Part shown: positions 1-5,118 of the stretch, in pieces
Position numbering within the stretch: the stretch's first letter is position 1
How the letters are laid out: each line of letters begins with the position of its first letter
DNA from: Defluviitaleaceae bacterium
GTDB lineage: Bacteria > Bacillota_A > Clostridia > Lachnospirales > WQUN01
Assembly (NCBI GenBank): GCA_009779525.1
Contig: WREB01000124.1
Coordinates: 1-5,118 of the forward strand
Reading direction: 5' to 3'
DNA: 5,118 nucleotides
Made by a program: the position numbers and the translations under genes
The notes under the pieces: generated by a model
What the model was told of the DNA's origin: nothing
What the model saw: the letters and a program-made list of their open reading frames with translations, nothing else
The model's database searches: none

Positions 1-1449
1 AAACCGCTCCATATTTTCCGGGACATAAAACAACATTTCCGTTTGATATAATAAAGGGAGCATCCAAACATCCCCGTTTGCCGCACGCGCCGCTTCGCCG
101 ACCCAATCGAAGCATCTATCCAAATAGCCGGTAATCACATCAGACTCGTTCAAGCGGACGTAGCCGCCGTTGTCTCTCATGGCGCGAGAAACGGCGTCCT
201 CAAGGGCTAAGTAAAAAATGTCGGAATTGTTATCTCCCGCCATAACAGTTAATAAAAAATTACTTATTTGTTCGAACGTGTCATTCGTTTGGTCGGAATA
301 TACGCAATTGATGCCGCTACGCTCATAAATAAGCTTTGTGTCAAACGGACGGAATAAGGGCGTGATAGAAACGACGACGGTGTCTGCGTTGGATAACGGC
401 TGATGTTGATTAACATCCTTTACGCCAATCGGCGCTACGGAAACAAAACCGGAACCAAGGCGCATGGTCCGAATATACAAATATGGCGGGTTTAAAACGC
501 CGTGATCGTGCAGGTCGTGATCGGGCCCGTCTTCGCAACCCTCTACGTCAATGAGATAAACGCCTTCGTATTTTTCCATTCTTTGCTCTACGAAAACAAG
601 GTTCCCCTTGTGATATGTAAAAGTATTGCCGTATACGGCTGCGAAATTTTCGCCGACCGTATAAATCAGGCTATCCTCCATCCTTTTCGCCTGCACGTCC
701 CTGTAAGTTAAAAATACGAAAATGTCGTTTTCATATGCGAACGAAACCACGGGACCGACGTCGTCCATGTTCGCTACGCGCGTCGCCTTTTTTTTGCCGA
801 TGTCGTAGTTAAGTAATTGATATTGGCCTCCCGTATACGCGTACACATACACCGTTCCCTTACTATCGGCATACAGCCTTATCGGGTTTTCGATATTGGT
901 TATTTCGGTCGTCTCTCCGCTGCTTAATTTGACGGCGTATAGTTTTTCGTTGTTGGATGCGAACATACCGGCTTCATGCTCGTAATTGAAGTCCATGAGC
1001 GTCGGAATAACCACCATGTACGCGTAATCGCCGGAAACCGTAAACGAATGAACTACGGCTATCGGGAAATCGACGTTTATGGTTTTTACTATTAATGTTT
1101 CAAGGTTTAATTGGTAAATATAATTGTTATCTACTAAACTTGAATAAAAACCGTATAAGAAACCGTCGGAGTACCGCAAACCGAAAATATATTCCGTATC
1201 CGGGTAAGATTCCAAAAGCATGCCTTCGCGGCTGTATTTGGAAATCCCGACGTCTAAAGTGGTGGCGTATACGTTAGCGTAGTCGTCGATTGCCAATGAA
1301 ATAAGCCCGTTTGTATGAGACCCGAAAACGACATCGCTTTGCTCTAAAGGCTCGGCCGGTTTATCGTCTTTACCGCAGCCGAATTGCGCGGCGTTTGCAA
1401 AAAGAAGCGAGAAGATCATCAAATAGCAGGCCGCATTTTTTCTTTTCAT
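1..1449 (-). CDS. Secreted lipoprotein: beta-propeller-like domain plus extracellular solute-binding-protein domain (partial, C-terminus off the left edge)
   Basis: An uninterrupted frame of 483 codons runs from the ATG at 1449-1447 to the left edge with no stop. The start is fixed by AAAGGAGGG (1463-1455) five bases upstream and by a typical lipoprotein signal peptide: positive residues 2-4, a hydrophobic stretch at about 6-21, then a QFGC lipobox with Cys25 as the probable lipidated residue (Gln at -3 is unusual). Residues about 40-330 show repeated short beta-strand blades with YAxx, VYVYAY and LYAVKL patterns, resembling a WD/YncE-like propeller. From about residue 355 the sequence changes: TVVVSITPLFRPFD begins a domain with an MAGDNNSDIF motif (403-412), YVRLNESDVI (430-439) and GDVWMLPLLYQTEMLFY (459-475), which resembles extracellular solute-binding proteins of ABC importers in clostridia. 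Such proteins bind sugars or peptides outside the membrane, but the ligand is unknown here. No permease or ATPase gene is visible, although it could lie beyond the left edge. Confident in the lipoprotein and open frame, moderately so in the domain assignments. Confidence 0.87.
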   Translation of the reverse strand, partial: MKRKNAACYLMIFSLLFANAAQFGCGKDDKPAEPLEQSDVVFGSHTNGLISLAIDDYANVYATTLDVGISKYSREGMLLESYPDTEYIFGLRYSDGFLYGFYSSLVDNNYIYQLNLETLIVKTINVDFPIAVVHSFTVSGDYAYMVVIPTLMDFNYEHEAGMFASNNEKLYAVKLSSGETTEITNIENPIRLYADSKGTVYVYAYTGGQYQLLNYDIGKKKATRVANMDDVGPVVSFAYENDIFVFLTYRDVQAKRMEDSLIYTVGENFAAVYGNTFTYHKGNLVFVEQRMEKYEGVYLIDVEGCEDGPDHDLHDHGVLNPPYLYIRTMRLGSGFVSVAPIGVKDVNQHQPLSNADTVVVSITPLFRPFDTKLIYERSGINCVYSDQTNDTFEQISNFLLTVMAGDNNSDIFYLALEDAVSRAMRDNGGYVRLNESDVITGYLDRCFDWVGEAARAANGDVWMLPLLYQTEMLFYVPENMERF

Positions 1450-1454
1450 ATGGG

Positions 1455-1463
1455 CCCTCCTTT
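1455..1463 (-). promoter_or_regulatory. Ribosome binding site of the lipoprotein gene
   Basis: On the minus strand this reads AAAGGAGGG, a near-perfect Shine-Dalgarno sequence, five bases before the ATG at 1449. It decides the start codon and supports the minus-strand gene over the short plus-strand frames in the same place. Confidence 0.8.
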
Positions 1464-1573
1464 AATAAACACGAGTTATGTTTTTTACCGCTGCGTATAC
1501 ATTGCGCGTGAACCGGCAAGTTGCGACGGGCGCCAGCGGCGGCAGGCGTATTTTCGTTGACCTCTTAAAATCC

Positions 1574-1601
1574 ATTATACGCTTTGCTATTAAATTTACA
1601 A
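1574..1601 (-). promoter_or_regulatory. Probable sigma-A type promoter of the lipoprotein gene
   Basis: On the minus strand a perfect TATAAT (1579-1574) lies 16 bases downstream of TTGTAA (1601-1596), which matches four of the six -35 consensus bases. The DNA upstream is AT-rich, as in an UP element. Transcription would start near 1567 and give a leader of roughly 118 bases, long enough for regulation in the RNA, although no known riboswitch was recognised in it. Confidence 0.5.
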
Positions 1602-1614
1602 CAAACCTCATGAC

Positions 1615-1629
1615 TGAAAAAAATTTTCA
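1615..1629. repeat. Small perfect inverted repeat (TGAAAA-AAA-TTTTCA)
   Basis: Two six-base arms are separated by three bases, giving an AT-only-loop palindrome just upstream of the minus-strand -35 element. Position and symmetry would suit a regulator binding site serving the divergent promoters. The AT-rich composition of the region makes chance symmetry quite possible. Confidence 0.3.
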
Positions 1630-1690
1630 ATTTATTCTACCTTAAACAGATAGCAATTTTTTTCCTAAAAATCGATCTGGATAAAAGAAA

Positions 1691-1719
1691 TGCATAATTA
1701 TGTCCCGCTATGTTATAAT
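1691..1719 (+). promoter_or_regulatory. Probable promoter of the ATPase gene with an extended -10
   Basis: The sequence TGTTATAAT at 1711-1719 is a perfect TATAAT preceded by the TGn extended -10 element. The hexamer 17 bases upstream, TGCATA (1691-1696), matches only half of the -35 consensus, a weakness that an extended -10 often compensates. The predicted transcript start is near 1726, giving a leader of about 40 bases. Confidence 0.6.
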
Positions 1720-1726
1720 GCTACTC

Positions 1727-1743
1727 GTGAGTTGCAAATTCAC
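1727..1743 (+). repeat. Hairpin/inverted repeat at the predicted transcription start of the ATPase gene
   Basis: GTGAGTT (1727-1733) pairs with AATTCAC (1737-1743) around a GCA loop, with one G-T wobble among seven pairs. It begins at or just after the expected transcription start and ends 12 bases before the ribosome binding site. It could be an operator half-site pair or a stabilising 5' hairpin. It is not a terminator because no T run follows. Confidence 0.4.
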
Positions 1744-1755
1744 AAGTATGATTAA

Positions 1756-1762
1756 AGAGGTG
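1756..1762 (+). promoter_or_regulatory. Ribosome binding site of the ATPase gene
   Basis: AGAGGTG lies five bases before the ATG at 1768 and fixes that codon as the start. It is a good but not perfect match to the Shine-Dalgarno consensus. Confidence 0.7.
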
Positions 1763-1767
1763 AAACC

Positions 1768-3174
1768 ATGTTTTACGGGCGTGAAGCGGAATTGGCAAAG
1801 CTCAACGAGATGCACGGAAGCGGCAGATTCGAATTCGCCGTGATCTATGGAAGGCGGCGCGTAGGTAAAACTACGCTCATCCGCGAATTTATAAAAAATA
1901 AAAAAGCCTTGTTTTTTACCGCAAGCGAAAGCACGGCTACCGATAACCTCCTTTCGTTAAGCAGGTGCATCGGCGGCTCTAACGGCGCCCCCGTATACGG
2001 CGACTACGAAAACGCGATATCGGCCGTATTCAAGGCCGCCGAAATCGAACGCTTCGTATTTGTGGTAGACGAGTTTCCATATCTTGCCGAATCGTATCGG
2101 GGCATTTCGTCTTTATTTCAAATCATGATAGACCTTAATAGGGAAAACACAAAACTTTTGCTTATACTTTGCGGTTCAAGCATGAGTTTTATGGAAAACC
2201 AAGTGCTTGGCTATCAAAGCCCCCTTTACGGACGCAGGACCGCGCAATTTAAAATCATACCGTTTACATTCTTTGAGTCACTGCCATTTTTTGGGAGTTA
2301 CAACAACGAGGAAAAAGCGGTTTTATACGGAGCGACCGGCGGAGTTCCCGAATACCTGAATAAGGTTAACCACGACAAAACTGTTCGGAGAAACATCGTT
2401 GATCTGTTTTTGACGCCGTCGGGCCACTTTTTTGAGGAGCCGTCCAATCTAATAAAACAAGAATTGCGTGAACCGTCGACTTATAACGTCATCATCGAAG
2501 CTATCGCAAGCGGTTCGTCACGTTTAAATGAAATTTCGACGAAATGCAGGATTGAGAACAACAAATGCGCGAAATACCTTTCGTCGTTGATTTCGCTCGG
2601 GTTGGTTTCGAGGGAATACCCATACGGGCAAGCGAACGGAAAACGCAGCATTTACAAGCTGGAAGACAATATGTTCAGGTTTTGGTACCGTTTTGTCTTT
2701 CCGAACCAATCCGCCATTAATTCCGGTTACGGCGACGCCGTATACGAAAATGTCGTCAGCGGACAGCTCGGCGCATATATGGTTCTTGTTTTCGAAACTA
2801 TATGCAGGCAATGGTTTTTTGCGCAAGCGAAAAAAATATTCAGTAAAAACGTTGTGAACGATACGGAAGCATTGCCTTTTTACATAGGCGGCGTCGGCCG
2901 CTGGTGGGGAACTAACCCTGCGACGCGAAAACAGGAGGAAATCGACATAATGTCGGAATACGGCGGCGACGCGTTGTTTGCCGAATGCAAGTGGACAAAC
3001 AGCGTCGTCGATATCGGTGTTTTGAATGAATTAAAACGCAAGAGCCGCATATTTCAATATAATAAAAAATACTTCTTTATCTTTGTTAAAAAAACCGTTT
3101 CACCCAATTTACGCGAAGAGCACGAGTTAAACCGCGTTAAAATATATACGCTCGACCAATTGATCAATTCATGA
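1768..3174 (+). CDS. ATP-binding protein of the archaeal-ATPase / DUF234 family (AAA-type NTPase, winged helix, PD-(D/E)XK-like domain)
   Basis: A complete 468-residue protein, the usual length for this family. The N-terminus has the family's FYGREAEL motif (2-9). The P-loop GRRRVGKT spans 28-35, Walker B is VFVVDEF at 97-103 with Asp101 and Glu102, and CGSS (135-138) is the probable sensor strand. GRR (155-157) and TGGVPEYL (190-197) are further family signatures. Residues about 240-300 look like a winged helix (two helices, then a wing near GKRSIYKL), and 301-311 hold the NMFRFWYRFVF stretch that leads into DUF234. The C-terminal part carries Glu343 in VFE, GRWW (377-380), EEID with Asp393, and AECKW with Glu406 and Lys408, which together fit a PD-(D/E)XK nuclease-fold active site. 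The cell role of this family is not established; DNA-linked or STAND-like signalling has been proposed from its domains. It stands alone between a divergent lipoprotein gene and a separate oxidoreductase operon, with its own promoter. The stop is TGA and no terminator is obvious after it. Confidence 0.92.
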   Translation: MFYGREAELAKLNEMHGSGRFEFAVIYGRRRVGKTTLIREFIKNKKALFFTASESTATDNLLSLSRCIGGSNGAPVYGDYENAISAVFKAAEIERFVFVVDEFPYLAESYRGISSLFQIMIDLNRENTKLLLILCGSSMSFMENQVLGYQSPLYGRRTAQFKIIPFTFFESLPFFGSYNNEEKAVLYGATGGVPEYLNKVNHDKTVRRNIVDLFLTPSGHFFEEPSNLIKQELREPSTYNVIIEAIASGSSRLNEISTKCRIENNKCAKYLSSLISLGLVSREYPYGQANGKRSIYKLEDNMFRFWYRFVFPNQSAINSGYGDAVYENVVSGQLGAYMVLVFETICRQWFFAQAKKIFSKNVVNDTEALPFYIGGVGRWWGTNPATRKQEEIDIMSEYGGDALFAECKWTNSVVDIGVLNELKRKSRIFQYNKKYFFIFVKKTVSPNLREEHELNRVKIYTLDQLINS

Positions 3175-3275
3175 AACGGAATTGTTTGCCGCCCTCATCC
3201 GAAATAGACCGCCGCCTGGCGCGATAATGACGCGGGGCGTACCGTGTGGCCCGTTAAAATGCCGGCGACGACTTA

Positions 3276-3304
3276 TGGACATTTTTACCGGCTCGGTATA
3301 TGTT
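3276..3304 (+). promoter_or_regulatory. Possible promoter of the oxidoreductase operon
   Basis: TGGACA (3276-3281) matches five of six -35 bases and is followed after exactly 17 bases by TATGTT (3299-3304), which matches four of six -10 bases. Transcription would begin near 3311, about 34 bases before the TTG start. The rest of the 3175-3344 spacer shows no coding sequence and no convincing terminator for the ATPase gene, so read-through from upstream is also possible. Confidence 0.4.
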
Positions 3305-3332
3305 TATGGCTACCGCATTGTAATTTTATTAC

Positions 3333-3339
3333 GGAGGGG
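3333..3339 (+). promoter_or_regulatory. Ribosome binding site that selects a TTG start
   Basis: GGAGGGG lies five bases before the TTG at 3345. The residues that follow lead directly into a nucleotide-binding Rossmann motif, and the family normally begins only a few residues before it. The TTG is therefore preferred over any upstream ATG in other frames. Confidence 0.75.
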
Positions 3340-3701
3340 ATCGATTGGAAGGTTTCAGGTGGGGGATACTCGGGCCCGGCAACATCGCGCGCTCGTTTTC
3401 GAAGGGGCTTTCTCTCTTGCCGGACGCGGTGAAGTTCGCGGTCGGCTCGCGCAGCCTCGAGCGCGCCAGGGAGTTTGCCGCGGAGCAGGGGTTTGAGAAG
3501 TTTTATGGAAGCTACGAAGAGCTCGCGCGCGATCCCGAAATAGACGCGATATACGTGGCCACCCCGCATCCGATGCACGAGGAGGCGACTCTGGTTTGCC
3601 TAACGAACGGAAAACCGGTGGTCTGCGAGAAACCGTTCGCGGCCAACGCGAAGCAGGCGACGCGCATGGTCGAGTGCGCGAGGCAAAATAAGCTGTTTTT
3701 G

Positions 3702-3704
3702 TAG
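3702..3704 (+). other. In-frame TAG inside the Gfo/Idh/MocA gene
   Basis: The TAG falls between LFL and EGMWTRF, within a block that family members normally keep as one piece with a hydrophobic residue, often Met, at this site. Frame is preserved on both sides, so it is a substitution and not an insertion or deletion. Leu TTG, Trp TGG or Gln CAG are each one base away; Met ATG is not. Confidence 0.85.
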
Positions 3705-4312
3705 GAAGGCATGTGGACGCGCTTCCAGCTTTCGGTAAGGAAGGCCGTGGAGTTGATCGACGGCGGCGCTATCGGAAAGGTGAAGCACGTGGTCCTCGAC
3801 TTCGGGTTCCGCTCCGGCGTCGACCCGAACGGCAGGCTGTTCGCTCCCGCTTTGGCGGGCGGCTCGCTACTCGATGTCGGCGTTTACAACGTATCGTTCG
3901 CGAGCATGCTGTATAAAAGGCAGCCTGACCGGATACTTTCGCACCTCGACATCGGAATAACCGGCGTCGACGAGTCGGCTTCGGTCCTATTCAACTACGG
4001 CGGCGGGCAAAGCGCCTCGCTGTTTTCCTCGATACGCCTCAACACCTCCCACGAGGCGATAATCTACGGCGAGGAGGGGAGCATACGCCTCTACGGCTAC
4101 TGGCACGGGGACACGGTGCACCTTAAAAATAAAGACGGCGCAAGCGAAATCAAGTGCGAACAGTCCGGCTTCTGCCACGAGGCGGCCGAGGTAATGGCGT
4201 GCGTCGGCAATTCGATGAAAGAGTCCCCGCTTATGCCGCTTGACGAATCGATTGAAATCATGCGCACGATGGATAGGATAAGGTTCGACAACAACCTGCG
4301 CTATCCGTTCGA

Positions 4313-4317
4313 GGAGG
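4313..4317 (+). promoter_or_regulatory. Ribosome binding site of the aldo/keto reductase gene, inside the end of the upstream gene
   Basis: GGAGG lies within the last codons of the Gfo/Idh/MocA frame, 12 bases before the ATG at 4330. The spacing is somewhat long. Its overlap with the upstream coding end suggests translational coupling, so ribosomes stopping early at the upstream TAG might lower expression of this second gene. Confidence 0.5.
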
Positions 4318-4329
4318 AATGAGGCCCGT

Positions 4330-5118
4330 ATGGCAAAGATAAACACCAAGTTCATCATAGGGACGATGATCGTCAACGCCGACAGGTACGCCGAGTCGGC
4401 GGCGCTGCTCGACTATTCGCTGAAGAAGGGGCTTAACGCGTTCGACATCGCCCACGTCTACGGCGGTGGCAACACCGAGCGGGCGATGGGCAGATGGATG
4501 AAGGAGCGCGGCAACCGCAACGAAGTTTTCGTCGTGACTAAGGGCGCCCACCACAACGCCGACCGCGCCCGCGTCACCCCGTGGGACATAACCTCCGACC
4601 TGATGGATTCGCTCGCGCGCCTGCAGACCGACTATATTGACTCGTACCTGCTTCACCGCGACGACGAAAGCGTGCCGGTCGGGCCCATCGTCGAAATTTT
4701 GAACGAGCATTACGGCGCGGGCAGGATCAGGGAGTTCGGCGGCTCGAATTGGACGCATCTTCGCATAGCGGAGGCGAACGCGTACGCCAAATCAAAGGGC
4801 CTTAAGCAAATGACCGTAAGCAGCCCCAACTACGGGCTGTGCGAGCAGGTCGACAATCCGTAGGGCCCCGGCTGCGTCTCGATTGGCGGGGACGCCGGAT
4901 TGGAGGCGAGGCGCTACTACGCGGAAAATAAAATCGGCGTTTACGCGTACTCGAGTTTGGGTCGCGGGATGCTATCGGGCAGGGTCGACCGCGAAAACTA
5001 CAAGGGGCTGCTTGACGGCGCCTCGCTAGCCGCCTACGCGTACGAGGTCAATTTCGCGAGGGTGGACCGCGCGAGGGAGCTGGCCGCGCAAAAAGGCGTC
5101 TCGGTCCCGCAGATCGGG
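4330..5118 (+). pseudogene. Aldo/keto reductase interrupted by one in-frame TAG (also partial at the right edge)
   Basis: The first 177 codons encode the N-terminal half of an aldo/keto reductase TIM barrel. The catalytic tetrad is complete: Asp39 and Tyr44 in FDIAHVYGGGN, Lys71 in VVTKGAHH and His109 in YLLHRDD. Other family landmarks are GRIREFGGSNW (131-141) and SSPNYGL (164-170). Codon 178 is TAG, and the same frame then runs open for 85 codons to the window edge with clear homology: GPGCVSIGGD, then AYSSLGRGMLSGR, and a region typical of the C-terminal cofactor-binding part. Family members usually read DNPWGPGC or close to it here, so the TAG replaces a conserved Trp. The enzymes reduce carbonyls or oxidise sugar alcohols with NADP in the cytoplasm; the substrate is unknown. 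The gene begins 7 bases after the upstream stop, so the two oxidoreductases probably act in the same pathway. If TAG terminates, the product lacks the cofactor-binding half and should be inactive. The natural C-terminus lies beyond the window. Confidence 0.85.
4861..4863 (+). other. In-frame TAG at a conserved tryptophan site of the aldo/keto reductase
   Basis: The codon lies between VDNP and GPGCVS, where related proteins carry Trp. TGG to TAG is a single G-to-A change. Other tryptophans in the same gene (56, 85 and 141) are encoded by TGG, so TAG is not the ordinary Trp codon here. Confidence 0.85.

Larger units (their letters stand above)
1450..1767. other. Divergent intergenic region between the lipoprotein and ATPase genes
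   Basis: This 318-base stretch separates two genes transcribed away from each other and holds no convincing coding sequence. Its left part (about 1500-1550) is GC-rich and forms the leader of the minus-strand transcript. Its right part (about 1565-1720) is strongly AT-rich with A and T runs, as expected of promoter DNA. It contains one probable promoter per direction, two short inverted repeats and both ribosome binding sites, annotated separately. There is no tRNA-like or terminator-like structure. Confidence 0.7.
630..2746. repeat. Dispersed palindrome CGTATACG, five copies
   Basis: Exact copies of the 8-base palindrome lie at 630-637, 832-839, 1266-1273, 1992-1999 and 2739-2746. The first extends to the 12-base palindrome GCCGTATACGGC and the fourth to ten bases. 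A seven-of-eight match starts at 1494. All exact copies are inside the lipoprotein and ATPase genes, four of them encoding Val-Tyr as GTA TAC or a frame-shifted equivalent. None occurs in the GC-rich right part. Confidence 0.6.
3345..4322 (+). pseudogene. Gfo/Idh/MocA family NAD(P)-dependent oxidoreductase interrupted by one in-frame TAG
   Basis: Read through the TAG at codon 120, this is a 325-codon gene, the normal length for trans-dihydrodiol-dehydrogenase-like members of the family. It starts at TTG. The Rossmann fold begins with GILGPGNIAR (7-16), VGSRSLERA (33-41) follows, and the catalytic lysine lies in CEKPFA (94-99, Lys96). Past the stop the same frame continues without a break: EGMWTRF (121-127), GGAIGKVKHV (130s-140s), then LLDVGVYNVSFASM with Asp177 and Tyr181, a conserved substrate-side signature, and a C-terminal sheet domain ending at TGA. 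Enzymes of this family oxidise or reduce sugars, polyols or related alcohols with NAD(P) in the cytoplasm; the substrate cannot be told here. If the TAG is a true stop, the product is only a 119-residue nucleotide-binding fragment. The ATG at 3711 could begin a separate 203-residue piece, but the nearest purine-rich stretch ends one base from it, too close for efficient initiation. It is first in an operon with the aldo/keto reductase gene. Family certain; functional status unclear. Confidence 0.85.

Noticed and set aside
502..711. Short plus-strand open frame of 69 codons; similar short frames lie at 1095-1277 and 1311-1511
   Set aside because: All are antisense to the long minus-strand lipoprotein frame (the last also runs into its leader), have no family resemblance, and lack convincing ribosome binding sites.
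1557..1585. TTGACC as a plus-strand -35 element
   Set aside because: No acceptable -10 hexamer lies 16-18 bases downstream on that strand.
2524..2826. Minus-strand open frame of 100 codons inside the ATPase gene
   Set aside because: It is the shadow of a well-supported conserved gene and has no recognisable motif.
3261..3292. Possible terminator hairpin, GCCGG pairing with CCGGC
   Set aside because: Only five pairs with a 22-base loop and no T run after the second arm.
3182..3496. Plus-strand frame of 104 codons starting in the spacer, and the minus-strand frame 3285-3578
   Set aside because: Both overlap the conserved Rossmann-fold coding sequence in another frame. Their high Arg and Pro content is typical of out-of-frame GC-rich DNA.
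3711..4322. A separate protein starting at the ATG after the TAG
   Set aside because: It would lack the nucleotide-binding domain, and the purine-rich AGGAAGG (3703-3709) ends only one base before the ATG. An interrupted single gene fits better.
4258..4758. Minus-strand frame of 166 codons (and the 129-codon frame at 3987-4376)
   Set aside because: Both are antisense to conserved oxidoreductase sequence. Long antisense frames are common in GC-rich genes.
3702..4863. Selenocysteine as the explanation for the internal stops
   Set aside because: Selenocysteine uses TGA, not TAG, and neither position is a known redox-active site in these families.

Overview
The window looks like bacterial chromosome, most likely from the Bacillota (an uncultured clostridium). 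This is inferred from strong GGAGG-type ribosome binding sites, TATAAT promoters with an AT-rich intergenic region, a TTG start codon, and a lipoprotein that resembles clostridial solute-binding proteins. No RNA gene, CRISPR array, insertion sequence or phage gene was recognised.

Left part (1-1449, minus strand): one long open frame, complete at its N-terminus and running off the left edge. It encodes a secreted lipoprotein with a beta-propeller-like N-terminal half and the beginning of an extracellular solute-binding-protein domain. Positions 1450-1767 are an AT-rich divergent intergenic region with a promoter for each direction and two small inverted repeats. Middle part (1768-3174, plus strand): a complete 468-residue AAA/STAND-type ATPase of the archaeal-ATPase/DUF234 family, with a Walker A/B NTPase, a winged helix and a C-terminal PD-(D/E)XK nuclease-like domain.

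Right part (3345-5118, plus strand): a two-gene operon of sugar- or polyol-type oxidoreductases, a Gfo/Idh/MocA family NAD(P)-dependent dehydrogenase followed after 7 bases by an aldo/keto reductase. This part is visibly GC-richer (two sampled lines 67-70%) than the left and middle (sampled lines 28-45%), with the change falling in the 3175-3344 spacer.

The most striking feature is that both oxidoreductase genes carry a single in-frame TAG codon (3702-3704 and 4861-4863) in otherwise well-conserved coding sequence, with homology continuing in the same frame past the stop. In the second gene the TAG sits where a conserved tryptophan is expected. The two complete reading frames with a visible end (the ATPase and the Gfo gene) both finish in TGA. 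Either the operon is decaying through point nonsense mutations, or the sequence has errors, or TAG is read through in this organism. The window alone cannot decide. A second signal is the palindrome CGTATACG, found five times between 630 and 2746 and nowhere in the GC-rich part.

No functional link between the lipoprotein, the ATPase and the oxidoreductase pair can be shown. They look like three independent transcription units.
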